Assembly: GCA_029777225.1 (NCBI GenBank)
Contig: JAKOSR010000067.1
Coordinates: 1-22,795 of the forward strand
Reading direction: 5' to 3'
DNA length: 22,795 nt
DNA from: Chloroflexota bacterium
GTDB lineage: Bacteria > Chloroflexota > Anaerolineae > Anaerolineales > Anaerolineaceae
The position numbers and the translations under genes are program-made. Within the stretch, counting starts at the first letter, position 1; each line of letters opens with the position of its first letter. Below the pieces are notes generated by a model. That model ran no database searches. It had not been told where the DNA came from and worked only from the letters and a program-made list of their open reading frames with translations. Positions 1 to 7,540 of the stretch are shown here, piece after piece.

Positions 1-342
1 GGCATCAATCACGTTGCTGGAGCCCAGGATGTTGGTTTTGATGGCTTCCATCGGGTTGTACTCGCAAGCCGGCACCTGCTTGAGGGCTGCTGCGTGAACC
101 ACGATATTTACACCGTACATGGCGCGTGTCAGGCGGTCGCGGTCACGCACGTCCCCGATGAAATAGCGGATGGTTGGATCATCGAACCCTCCCGTTGTCC
201 GCATCTCATGTTGTTTCAGTTCGTCCCGACTGAAGACGATGATTTTGGCCGGATGATATTCATCAAGCAAAATCCTGATGAACTTTTTCCCAAATGAACC
301 TGTTCCCCCGGTGACGAGGATTACTTTATTGCTCCAATCCAT
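1..342 (-). CDS. pseB: UDP-N-acetylglucosamine 4,6-dehydratase (inverting), PseB-like, 3' end missing
   Basis: This is the first 114 codons of an extended-SDR sugar-nucleotide dehydratase; the gene runs off the left edge. The family converts UDP-GlcNAc to a 4-keto-6-deoxy sugar, the first step towards pseudaminic acid and related 6-deoxy amino sugars, in the cytoplasm. Visible features are the NAD(P)-binding motif TGGTGSFGKK (residues 11-20), FSRDELKQ (37-44), FIGDVRD (61-67), and the block HAAALKQVPACEYNP (83-97), which is typical of PseB/CapD-type enzymes. The catalytic region lies beyond the edge, so PseB cannot be separated fully from other short 4,6-dehydratases. ATG at 342 follows the methyltransferase stop by 12 bases, so it is the last visible gene of the polysaccharide operon. 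Confidence 0.85.
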   Translation of the reverse strand, partial: MDWSNKVILVTGGTGSFGKKFIRILLDEYHPAKIIVFSRDELKQHEMRTTGGFDDPTIRYFIGDVRDRDRLTRAMYGVNIVVHAAALKQVPACEYNPMEAIKTNILGSSNVIDA

Positions 343-354
343 GTGTACTCCTTT

Positions 355-1254
355 TCAGGCAGGCTGCTGCCGGCCAGGTTTTCGAATGACAATCAACGGG
401 TATTGCCCGTTTTTTCCAAAATAGTGCGGGAACCACTCTTCCAAGCGGTAGAGCACCCTTAACCAGAACTTGCCACCCCATTCCGGCTGGATGACCGCCC
501 GAAGGAAGGATACGCTGACGCTGCGCCAGGCGCGAATTTCATAAGGAAGAACGCCATTAAAGGTTTCCTCGAACCAGGCCGCGTTGTTCTTAGTGACAAA
601 GGTGCCAGCCGGGTGGCTGCCCGCTTCGCTGGCGACAGCCCATGTTCCAACCACTTGCGCCTGACTGGCAGGCGCGGCTGTGGGGGCAGTGTTTGAGGGG
701 TTGCCTTTCTTGAGCTGGCTGGCTTTGCGCACCATCCACTGCGTGAGTCGCTTGAGGCCGTGTTGATTCCATCCGTCCACGGTCACCATGGATCTGCCGG
801 GTTTGAGACAGCGGTACAAGCCCAGGTAACAGGCCTTTTTTTCCTCAGCGGGCAGGTGGTGGATGGTGTGGAGCGAGATAATGCCATCAAAAGCCTCGGG
901 CTTGAAGGGCAAATGGGCAATATCGGCCACCACGAAGAAGCCACGCTCCCCCAGGCGCTTGCGCGCCTCCGTTAGGGCGACGTGGGACAGGTCCAGGCAA
1001 ACCCGCTGCTGGTAGCCGGCTGAGTAAGCCAGGTAAGCGTCGTATTGGACAGGCCCCGAACCTGCGTCCAGCAGGTACTGGCCGCTTTTGGCCAGGTGGC
1101 TGCCGGCCCTCGCGTGACATCGGGCAATGTACTCGGCGGAAACCGGTCTCAGGTCTTCATATTGGGCGTTCTGGTAGTGGCCGTCGGTTTCTGTTTGCCA
1201 GCCGACCTCATCGTAGAATTTGCCCACCTCGCGCTTCACATCTTCAGTTTGCAT
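355..1254 (-). CDS. class I SAM-dependent methyltransferase of the polysaccharide operon
   Basis: A 299-residue Rossmann-fold methyltransferase. Motif I is DAGSGP (residues 63-68), the acidic end of strand 2 is CLDLS (86-90), and VVADIAHLPF (108-117) with DGIISLHTIHHLP (123-135) completes the UbiE-like core. The C-terminal third matches no fold I recognise. I chose ATG 1254 because GGAG lies about ten bases before it and it overlaps the upstream stop by 11 bases; ATG 1278 would extend the protein by eight residues. Its place beside a Wzt with a C-terminal domain suggests that it methylates a glycan or its precursor, possibly at the chain end, but the substrate is inferred from context only. 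Confidence 0.8.
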   Translation of the reverse strand: MQTEDVKREVGKFYDEVGWQTETDGHYQNAQYEDLRPVSAEYIARCHARAGSHLAKSGQYLLDAGSGPVQYDAYLAYSAGYQQRVCLDLSHVALTEARKRLGERGFFVVADIAHLPFKPEAFDGIISLHTIHHLPAEEKKACYLGLYRCLKPGRSMVTVDGWNQHGLKRLTQWMVRKASQLKKGNPSNTAPTAAPASQAQVVGTWAVASEAGSHPAGTFVTKNNAAWFEETFNGVLPYEIRAWRSVSVSFLRAVIQPEWGGKFWLRVLYRLEEWFPHYFGKNGQYPLIVIRKPGRQQPA

Positions 1255-2902
1255 GCGGGTTTTCTCCATCAGTGCCAAGTTCGGTCAGCCGTGCCAATCC
1301 CCGGTCTTTCCAGACCAGCGGTTCGCCTGCCAGGTACGCAAAGGTTTTCGCGTAGCGGGCCTGGCCTGCAGGGCTGAGCACGTAGCGCATTGGCCGGCTG
1401 TTAAAGTCTTCCTTGAGCCAGAGCAGGTGCCAGGGGAAAGGAAGCGAGAACTCGAAAAAGAACAAATAGGCGTACAGCCAGGCCTGGTCCACGGTTTTGG
1501 CGTCCAAACGCGAACCTGCCGGGTCGGAGAACACCTGGTTTAACTCCGCCTCGTAACCTTCCCAGGTTTGGGGATCCCGGGTGAAGCCTTTTTCGGCATA
1601 ATGCGTCTTGCCAGCCACGATGACAGGCAACCCCGCCATGGCCATTTCCATGCCAACGGTGGTGGTGAAGACCAGGCCAAGGTCGGCGGTCTCAACCAGG
1701 TCGTAGGTGTTGATTTTTTGGTCAGGTGCCACCACATGGATGTTGGCTGGCAGGGTGGGAAAACTTTGGCTGATTACGTCCATGATGGAAGTACCGTGCG
1801 TCAGCAATTTGCCCGGGTGAACGCGCACAACCAGTTGCGCGTCTGGCCGGTTGGCGAAATAGGCGATGGTTTTCACAACCCACTCCGCCATCGTGGCGGT
1901 GACGCGCTGCCGTCCGAGGGTCAGGCTGTCTCCCAGCACGTTGGTCGCGAGCAAGGCCAGGGGCCTGCCATCCAGGCCCAGTGCCTGCCTGACCAGCGAG
2001 GAGCCTTGCACGGGGTTCTTCTGCCACTGGCGGGCAAAATTACCCCAGAGGCGCGCGTTTTTTCGCGCCGCGAAGAGGTCCAGCATGGCCGTACGGGCCC
2101 GGTCTGGCAATGGCTGGTTGCCCAGGTCGGCCCACAGGCTGCTGGTATCGTGGGACATGATTTCGCCATCCTGCGCGAGCCAAATTCTTTCGCGTTGATC
2201 CGCGAATTCAAAGGTGATGGCTTTGATTCCCAGCAAGCGCGCCACCTGGTACGCCACACCCATTTCCAGGATGGTGCCATTGGGGACAACCAGCACTTGC
2301 GGTTGTTCGCGTTGAAGCCAATCGTACAGCGCGAGCGCGGCCTGGGTGTTGCGGGCATGCCGCAGCGCGTATAGGGGGTGGCTTTGGTCGGTTTCCTCGA
2401 CCTGGAGGGTGTATTGCGTGTCGTAATCCGAGACCTGATCAATGATTTTAGCCAGTTCCGCGGGGTAGGCACTAAGGTCCAGTTTGGGCGGGACTTCTTT
2501 GAGCAGTGGTACCACGCGCATCACCTGGTTGGCGGGGGCCAAAACAGTTTGCGCGTACAAATCCTGCTTTCGCAGGTCAAAGGCATTTATCTCTTTGTCC
2601 CATTCCGAATAGGGCAGATAGCCGAAGGAAACCTGGTGGCCCTGAGCACTGAGCGCGAGCGCGACCAGCAGGGACTGTTCAATCCAGTAATGCAGGGTGG
2701 CAAAGACGCAAACCTTGCGGGCGGCGGGGTTGGGTTGGGTGAGAGCCTGGGCTTCGGCGACGGCCCCGGCCAGGACGGACTGAATCCCTTCCAGCTTGAA
2801 GTGGGAAGACCACGTCTTGTATTGGCCACGCAGGCGCCAGTATGCTTCGGCGGTCAGGGGTAGGTTCCCGAGAAGGGTTTTCAGCTTTTCAGACCCGTTC
2901 AT
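1244..2902 (-). CDS. capsule polysaccharide biosynthesis protein (KpsC/KpsS-like)
   Basis: A 552-residue soluble protein. The C-terminal half resembles the capsule-synthesis family, whose characterised members are Kdo transferases that build the lipid linker of ABC-exported capsules. Supporting signs are VVRVHPG followed by a stretch ending in VVAPDQKINTYDLV, then GLVFTTTVGMEMAMAGLPVI and GKTHYAEKGFTRDP, the usual HP, TTVG-E and G-P-YAxKGFT pattern. The N-terminal half contains a Rossmann-like KVCVFATLHYW segment. ATG 2902 has a strong GGAAGGGA ribosome site and overlaps the ABC ATPase by 14 bases; a 40-residue upstream extension is open but has no support. Which sugar it transfers here is unknown. 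Confidence 0.7.
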   Translation of the reverse strand: MNGSEKLKTLLGNLPLTAEAYWRLRGQYKTWSSHFKLEGIQSVLAGAVAEAQALTQPNPAARKVCVFATLHYWIEQSLLVALALSAQGHQVSFGYLPYSEWDKEINAFDLRKQDLYAQTVLAPANQVMRVVPLLKEVPPKLDLSAYPAELAKIIDQVSDYDTQYTLQVEETDQSHPLYALRHARNTQAALALYDWLQREQPQVLVVPNGTILEMGVAYQVARLLGIKAITFEFADQRERIWLAQDGEIMSHDTSSLWADLGNQPLPDRARTAMLDLFAARKNARLWGNFARQWQKNPVQGSSLVRQALGLDGRPLALLATNVLGDSLTLGRQRVTATMAEWVVKTIAYFANRPDAQLVVRVHPGKLLTHGTSIMDVISQSFPTLPANIHVVAPDQKINTYDLVETADLGLVFTTTVGMEMAMAGLPVIVAGKTHYAEKGFTRDPQTWEGYEAELNQVFSDPAGSRLDAKTVDQAWLYAYLFFFEFSLPFPWHLLWLKEDFNSRPMRYVLSPAGQARYAKTFAYLAGEPLVWKDRGLARLTELGTDGENPHAN

Positions 2903-4190
2903 GCGGTCCCTTCCTATCAATGCGCCAATCCAGGGCTGGCCGGACTGCCCCTGGACGGGGTTCGGGCCATTGCGTGCCGGGCGCGCCGCTGGCGTCCACG
3001 GAAAAACTGAGCGCCTGGTCATCCTGGAAATACCGCTTGATGCGATAGGCGCTGGCGTTAATTCCGATTGAGAACCGCCCCTCGTTCAGGGTATTGGCGG
3101 GGATGGTGCAGCGGCTGAGGTATACACCGGCGGGCCTGGAGGTGTATTCATTGAATAAATCGTGGGGGTCGGTATCGAAGCTGGTAAACACAGCTTCGCC
3201 GCGGCTGGTGTTCAGGTAGTAGCCAACGCGCAGCCCGGTGATTTCCGCTTCTAGCTGATATTCAATTTCAATGGTGATGGGGTCCACGCTGCGGACTGAA
3301 TCGGAAACGGTATTGTTTTTATCGAGCAGGCGGATGGCCAGGGGTCGGAATGGGGCGGCTGTGACGGGAATTTCGTCATGCTCCCAAAAGCGCTCACCCA
3401 GCTTGGAGAGGCCCCGGTTGAGGTAAAAATCGACTGCCTCAGCAGAGGGGGCCCGAAGGAGCACCTTGCCCTTATCCAGCACGATGGATTCTTCAGTCAG
3501 GCGTTGAATGGCCGACATGTTATGGCTGACGAAAAGCACCGTCCGGCCTTGTTGGGCAACGTCGCTCATTTTGCCCAGGCATTTCCGCTGGAAATCCGCA
3601 TCTCCAACGGCCAGGACCTCGTCCACCACGAGGATTTCAGGCTCCAGGTGGGCTGCGACGGCGAAGGCCAGACGCAGGTACATGCCGCTGGAATAGCGCT
3701 TCACGGGGGTGTCGATGAACTGGTCCACTTCGGAAAAGGCCACGATTTCATCGTATCGGGCGTCGATTTCTTTTTTGCGCATACCCAGGATGGCACCGTT
3801 CAGGTAGATGTTCTCCCGACCCGTCAGTTCAGGATGGAAACCGGTTCCGACTTCCAGGAGTGAGCCAACCCTGCCTCGAAGCTCGCCGACACCCTCGGTG
3901 GGGTCGGTGACGCGCGAAAGCACTTTCAACAAGGTGGACTTTCCGGCTCCATTGCGGCCGATGATGCCCAGGGCCTGACCTTTTTTGACGTCAAAGCTGA
4001 CATCCCTCAGCGCCCAAATGTGATTGTGGTCGGACCGGGCGGCGGAGCGCCTGGGCTGGAAAATGCCGCGGGCTTTGCCTACCTGGGAGACAATCAGGTC
4101 ACGCAAGGTGTCTGAGCGTTCCTGGGCCGCGCCAATCCTGTAGCGTTTGCCGATGCCTTTAACCTGAATCGCGTAATCGGAGTTCATCAT
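2889..4190 (-). CDS. wzt: polysaccharide ABC transporter ATP-binding protein with Wzt-type C-terminal domain
   Basis: A 433-residue ATPase that pairs with the permease encoded just upstream to export a lipid-linked polysaccharide. The nucleotide-binding domain shows Walker A GRNGAGKST (78-86), a Q-loop region near GTGFHPELTGREN (115-127), the signature YSSGM (166-170), Walker B ILVVDE (186-191) and the switch His in SHN (222-224). Residues from about 265 to the end form an added domain with the ERFWEHDE-type opening and beta-rich pattern of Wzt C-terminal carbohydrate-binding domains. ATG 4190 overlaps the permease stop as TGATG; a second ATG directly follows. The C-terminal domain suggests export is tied to a recognised glycan end. 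Confidence 0.9.
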   Translation of the reverse strand: MMNSDYAIQVKGIGKRYRIGAAQERSDTLRDLIVSQVGKARGIFQPRRSAARSDHNHIWALRDVSFDVKKGQALGIIGRNGAGKSTLLKVLSRVTDPTEGVGELRGRVGSLLEVGTGFHPELTGRENIYLNGAILGMRKKEIDARYDEIVAFSEVDQFIDTPVKRYSSGMYLRLAFAVAAHLEPEILVVDEVLAVGDADFQRKCLGKMSDVAQQGRTVLFVSHNMSAIQRLTEESIVLDKGKVLLRAPSAEAVDFYLNRGLSKLGERFWEHDEIPVTAAPFRPLAIRLLDKNNTVSDSVRSVDPITIEIEYQLEAEITGLRVGYYLNTSRGEAVFTSFDTDPHDLFNEYTSRPAGVYLSRCTIPANTLNEGRFSIGINASAYRIKRYFQDDQALSFSVDASGAPGTQWPEPRPGAVRPALDWRIDRKGPHERV

Positions 4191-5035
4191 CACACCACAT
4201 CCGCGAAAGTCTTTTCCATGCGGCGGAAGAAGTAGATACCGCTGATGAAAAGCAGCAAAATGGCCGCGCCGGAAATCCAGATGGTCGCGTCTGGCTGGGT
4301 GCCGCCAAACAGGGCCCAACGAAAGCCCTGCACCACGCCAACCATGGGGTTGAGATTGTAAATAGCCTTAAAAATCGGATTGCTGCCTATGTTGATGGGG
4401 TACAACACGGGGGTGATGTACAGCCAAATCTGCGAGATGAAGGGCAGGATTTGTTGCACGTCACGGTATTGCACGTTGAGAGCCGAGAACCATAACCCCA
4501 CCGCCAGGGCGATGATCATCGCGAGCACCGAGAACGGAATAATCCACAGGGCCGTCAGGGTGATGGGAGCTTTGTAGATGACCATGGCGATGAGCAGAAT
4601 GACCAGCGAAATGAAAAAGTCAAGCAGGGACGAGAGCACCGAAGCCAGCGGGATAATGATGCGCGGAAAGTAAACCTTGGTGATGAGGTTGGCATTCCCC
4701 ACCAGGCTGCTGCTGGATTTAGTCAACGAGTTGGCAAATAAATGCCAGGGCAGGTAGGCCGAAAGCACAAACAAGGGGTAAGGAAGGCTGCCGCTGTCAA
4801 TCTTCAGCCCGCGGCTAAACACGAACGTTGAGACCAGCGCCGTTATCAAGGGTTGCAGGATGACCCACGCAATGCCGAGCGCGGCCTGCTTGTAGCGCAC
4901 TTTGATATCGCGCCAGGTGAGGAAGTAGACCAGCTCGCGATAATACCAAAGTTCCTTCAGGTCAACGCCAAGCCAGCCTTTGGCAGGCTTGAGGACAACC
5001 GTCTGGTTGGCGGTCTGGGAATCAACCGTGGCCAT
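4190..5035 (-). CDS. wzm: polysaccharide ABC-2 transporter permease (Wzm-type)
   Basis: A 281-residue inner-membrane protein of the ABC-2 family. After a soluble N-terminus (1-35) comes the REL-Y-LTWRDIKVRYKQ segment (32-50), which is characteristic of Wzm/TagG/KpsM permeases, followed by about six hydrophobic segments. The motif LYITPVLYP lies in the second half. It forms the membrane channel for the ATPase encoded after it, with which it shares a one-base TGATG junction. ATG 5035 overlaps the fucose synthase end by 14 bases, with an AAGGG site a few bases upstream. Confidence 0.92.
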   Translation of the reverse strand: MATVDSQTANQTVVLKPAKGWLGVDLKELWYYRELVYFLTWRDIKVRYKQAALGIAWVILQPLITALVSTFVFSRGLKIDSGSLPYPLFVLSAYLPWHLFANSLTKSSSSLVGNANLITKVYFPRIIIPLASVLSSLLDFFISLVILLIAMVIYKAPITLTALWIIPFSVLAMIIALAVGLWFSALNVQYRDVQQILPFISQIWLYITPVLYPINIGSNPIFKAIYNLNPMVGVVQGFRWALFGGTQPDATIWISGAAILLLFISGIYFFRRMEKTFADVV

Positions 5036-5981
5036 TCGCCCTTTGCTGCCGGTACCAATCGATGGTGCGTTTCAGGCCGGCTTCAAAATCAGTTTTGGCT
5101 TCAAAGCCGAAGTATTCCCGGGCGCGGGTGGTATCCAGCTTGCGCCGCGGTTGGCCGTTGGGTTTGCTGGGATCCCAGCGAATGGAGCCCTCAAACCCGG
5201 TGAGACGGGCGATGAGCTCAGTTAGGTCCTTGATGGAAATCTCAAAGCTCGAACCGATGTTGACCGGTTCGGCGCCGTTGTAATACAGGGTGGCCCGGGT
5301 GATGCCCTCAGCCGCGTCTTCCACGTAGATGAACTCCCGCGTGGGGGAACCATCCCCCCAGGCCACAATTTCCGCGGCACCCTGTTCCTGAGCTTCGAGG
5401 CACTTGCGGATTAAGGCTGGGATGACATGCGAGCTGGCCGGGTTGAAGTTGTCACCTGGCCCGTAAAGATTGACGGGCAGCAAAAAGATGGAATTGAAGC
5501 CATATTGCTGGCGGTAAGCCTGTGATTGGACGAGCAGCATCTTTTTTGCCAGCCCATAGGGGGCGTTGGTTTCTTCGGGGTAGCCGTCCCAAAGGTGTTC
5601 TTCCTTGAAAGGAATGGGGGTGAACTTGGGGTAAGCGCAGATGGTGCCGATGGCCACGAACTTCTCAACCCCGCGCTGCCAGGCCTTGTGGATGAGCTGG
5701 ACGCCCATCATCAGGTTGTCGTAAAAGAACTCCGCTGGTTTTTCGCGGTTGGCTCCAATGCCACCCACATGGGCAGCCAGGTGAATAATCACATCCGGAT
5801 GGGCATCCGCCAGAAGACGGTCGATATCCTCGCCCTTGACCAGGTCGTAATCGGGGTATTGCGGGATAAAGATATCCCGCGCGCCGTTTTCCCGCAATTT
5901 GCGAATAAGGTGCGTGCCTAAAAAGCCGGCACCGCCAGTAACACAAACACGCTTGCTGGAAAGGTCAAGCGGATTTTCCAT
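5022..5981 (-). CDS. fcl: GDP-L-fucose synthase (GDP-4-keto-6-deoxymannose epimerase/reductase)
   Basis: A 319-residue extended SDR that makes GDP-L-fucose from GDP-4-keto-6-deoxymannose using NADPH. Visible are TGGAGFLG (15-22), the Tyr-Lys pair in PYGLAKK (Y142, K146), and NLYGPGDNFNP followed by SSHVIPAL, whose His (H185) matches the catalytic His of the E. coli enzyme. The active-site Cys is kept (C115 in GTICAYP), but the usual catalytic Ser two residues before it is Thr (T113). ATG 5981 is preceded by GAGGTG at ideal spacing; TTG 5999 would add six residues. The gene overlaps the regulator by 17 bases. No GDP-mannose 4,6-dehydratase partner is in the window. Confidence 0.9.
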   Translation of the reverse strand: MENPLDLSSKRVCVTGGAGFLGTHLIRKLRENGARDIFIPQYPDYDLVKGEDIDRLLADAHPDVIIHLAAHVGGIGANREKPAEFFYDNLMMGVQLIHKAWQRGVEKFVAIGTICAYPKFTPIPFKEEHLWDGYPEETNAPYGLAKKMLLVQSQAYRQQYGFNSIFLLPVNLYGPGDNFNPASSHVIPALIRKCLEAQEQGAAEIVAWGDGSPTREFIYVEDAAEGITRATLYYNGAEPVNIGSSFEISIKDLTELIARLTGFEGSIRWDPSKPNGQPRRKLDTTRAREYFGFEAKTDFEAGLKRTIDWYRQQRANGHG

Positions 5982-6507
5982 TTTCACCTCGGTTATCAAT
6001 TATTGTAGAGGAGGGATTTGTGGCCTCCTCATTTGGTAGAAACAGTGCAAGTTTAATGCCTTGGATGGTAATGACGGGCATCTTTTCTTCGTTGGTCAGC
6101 GCGACACCCTGCTCAATGCAGGTCAGTCTGATAATCTCGGCCACCTCGCCATCGCCTTCAATGCGCACGTGGGTGTAGCCGTTGAACCGCAGCTCCTCGA
6201 GGCACTTCACCGCGCGTTCACGCACGCGGCGATAGAGGTCAAACGAGGTGCGGATGTAATCCACGGTCAGGCTGGCACGCAGCGCGATGCCCTCGGGCGT
6301 GATGATGTAGCGTAGCTTTTTGCGTTGGGCGCGCTTGACCTTCACGTAGCCTTTGGACACCAGGCGCTTGATGTACCAGTTGATGGTGCCAACAGCCACG
6401 CCCAGCTCGTCCGCCATGGAGGCCTGGGAGATATCTGGGTTGGCCTCAATTTGATTTAGGAGATCCAGCGCGCGGGTGGTCTCTTCCGAGGAAAGTTCTG
6501 CTTCCAT
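5965..6507 (-). CDS. winged helix-turn-helix regulator of the polysaccharide operon
   Basis: A 180-residue protein and the first gene of the polysaccharide operon. Residues about 8-75 form a winged helix: NPDISQASMADELGVAVGTI holds the helix-turn-helix, then LVSKGYVKVKRAQRKKLRYIITPEG gives the wing, as in MarR-like regulators linked to exopolysaccharide loci. A helical linker (about 80-105) leads to a second unit with an alternating strand-helix pattern around HVRIEGDGEVAEIIRLTC and MPVITIQGIKLALF; its fold is uncertain. It is probably a local transcription factor. A 23-bp palindrome across its own promoter suggests autoregulation. The ATG start is the only good one and has no clear ribosome site, consistent with a very short leader. 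Confidence 0.8.
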   Translation of the reverse strand: MEAELSSEETTRALDLLNQIEANPDISQASMADELGVAVGTINWYIKRLVSKGYVKVKRAQRKKLRYIITPEGIALRASLTVDYIRTSFDLYRRVRERAVKCLEELRFNGYTHVRIEGDGEVAEIIRLTCIEQGVALTNEEKMPVITIQGIKLALFLPNEEATNPSSTIIDNRGENGKSA

Positions 6508-6529
6508 ATATTTCAGTCACTGAATTATA
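6507..6529. promoter_or_regulatory. palindromic operator candidate over the regulator promoter
   Basis: The core TTCAGTCACTGAA (6512-6524) is a dyad around a central base, and TATA at both outer ends extends it to 23 bp with a single mismatched pair. It covers the -10 box and reaches the first base of the regulator start codon. The size and symmetry suit a dimeric winged-helix protein, so binding by the adjacent regulator is likely but inferred. Confidence 0.6.
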
Positions 6530-6551
6530 GACGGGAATCGCCATGAGTCAA
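6524..6551 (-). promoter_or_regulatory. sigma-70-type promoter of the polysaccharide operon
   Basis: On the minus strand TTGACT (6546-6551) and TATAAT (6524-6529) are separated by 16 bases, close to the housekeeping consensus. Transcription would start roughly ten bases before the regulator ATG, giving a very short leader. Confidence 0.7.
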
Positions 6552-6634
6552 GTTGTAAAACCAGGTCCAAACCACTGCTACTGGGGCTTCATACGCCAAA
6601 TTAATCCATGGGGATAGGGTTACCGCTCTGCACC

Positions 6635-7474
6635 TTAGTCAAAAACACCGATTTCCGCGTAATACATCACGTCCCCCTTGTAGGCGTAAAAGGCCACCAT
6701 ATTATCAGCCATCACGGGGTTTAGTGCCGCCCCACTGCAGCAGTTATGGTGGTCGATCCGGGTGTATTCCAAGGGGAACTCGGTGCCATCATAGGCGTAA
6801 CCCAACACGCCGGCACGTTTATAAAAGTAAAAGGGACGCCCGGCAAGAATCTGAAAGCCAAAACTTTCCTCATATCCTGCCTCAGAATTGAGAGAGATAC
6901 CATTTTCAAAAATATCACCGGTCGAAACCACTTCCACGTTATTGGGAATGTCATCAGTACTTGGGATTGTTTCACTGTAAGCGACTTCGAGAAACCATGC
7001 GTCTTGGTATGCCCAGAATCCCCATACTGGCGAAATTGGGCTGCTTGTGCCTATGGGGATGGAGACCAGGAGTTCACCATTTTTGTGGATGAGAACCTCC
7101 AAACTGGACCGCGCTGGCAGATTCGAATCACCCTGCGCAATGGTCTCATGGATTCTATAAGAAATTTCATCCCCGGCAATTCTTATGTTGTTGGTGGCGT
7201 AGACGGCCCTGGGGATAAGATTTGACCTTTGTGCTTCGTGCGAGGCCAAGATTTCTTCGGCCGTCCCCTCCACTGGCACCATGGACAGGATTTCACCTTT
7301 CCATTGTAAGCGCTGGATTTCAAACTCCACTAATTCCAGGGTGCCAGGGACGATTTCCGCGGTAGGCGTTGTGTCCTCCAAAGGCACGAAAATCGCTGAA
7401 CAAGCTGAAAAGAGGAGGACAACCACCAATGCCAGCATGGTAGGCAAAAGACGGGATATCGGATCGTTTTTCAC
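6635..7474 (-). CDS. predicted lipoprotein of unknown function
   Basis: A 279-residue protein that I do not recognise. The N-terminus has charged residues, a hydrophobic run (11-22) and a lipobox-like LFSAC ending at Cys25, so it is probably exported and lipid-anchored. The mature part is rich in beta-type segments with aromatic clusters (WGFWAYQDAWFLEV, FYFYKRAGVLGYAY) and a HHNCCSG motif near residue 240. The start is GTG 7474, which keeps the charged N-terminus. It stands alone between two multi-gene units, has its own promoter, and appears lower in GC than its neighbours. Function cannot be assigned. Confidence 0.65.
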   Translation of the reverse strand: MKNDPISRLLPTMLALVVVLLFSACSAIFVPLEDTTPTAEIVPGTLELVEFEIQRLQWKGEILSMVPVEGTAEEILASHEAQRSNLIPRAVYATNNIRIAGDEISYRIHETIAQGDSNLPARSSLEVLIHKNGELLVSIPIGTSSPISPVWGFWAYQDAWFLEVAYSETIPSTDDIPNNVEVVSTGDIFENGISLNSEAGYEESFGFQILAGRPFYFYKRAGVLGYAYDGTEFPLEYTRIDHHNCCSGAALNPVMADNMVAFYAYKGDVMYYAEIGVFD

Positions 7475-7483
7475 GGTATCAGG

Positions 7484-7512
7484 TTTATAGCAAGGAAATC
7501 ACATTTCGGCAA
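7484..7512 (-). promoter_or_regulatory. promoter of the lipoprotein gene
   Basis: On the minus strand TTGCCG (7507-7512), a 17-base spacer and TATAAA (7484-7489) preceded by TGC form an extended -10 promoter. The GTG start codon lies nine bases after the -10 box, so the predicted leader is only about two or three bases. Confidence 0.6.
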
Positions 7513-7515
7513 ATA

Positions 7516-7538
7516 CAAGCCTAGCCGTTTGAGGCTTG
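7516..7538 (-). terminator. hairpin after the epimerase gene, weak terminator candidate
   Basis: A perfect 7-bp stem, CAAGCCT with AGGCTTG, and a 9-base loop begin three bases after the epimerase stop codon. The following TATTTG is a poor U-tract, so termination may be partial. Confidence 0.45.
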
Positions 7539-7540
7539 CA

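Noticed and set aside
94..297. Plus-strand open frame of 67 codons near the left edge
   Set aside because: The minus strand here encodes an unmistakable PseB-like N-terminus, so this is a shadow frame.
1568..2374. Plus-strand open frame of 268 codons
   Set aside because: It is antisense to the capsule-synthesis gene and has no recognisable motif.
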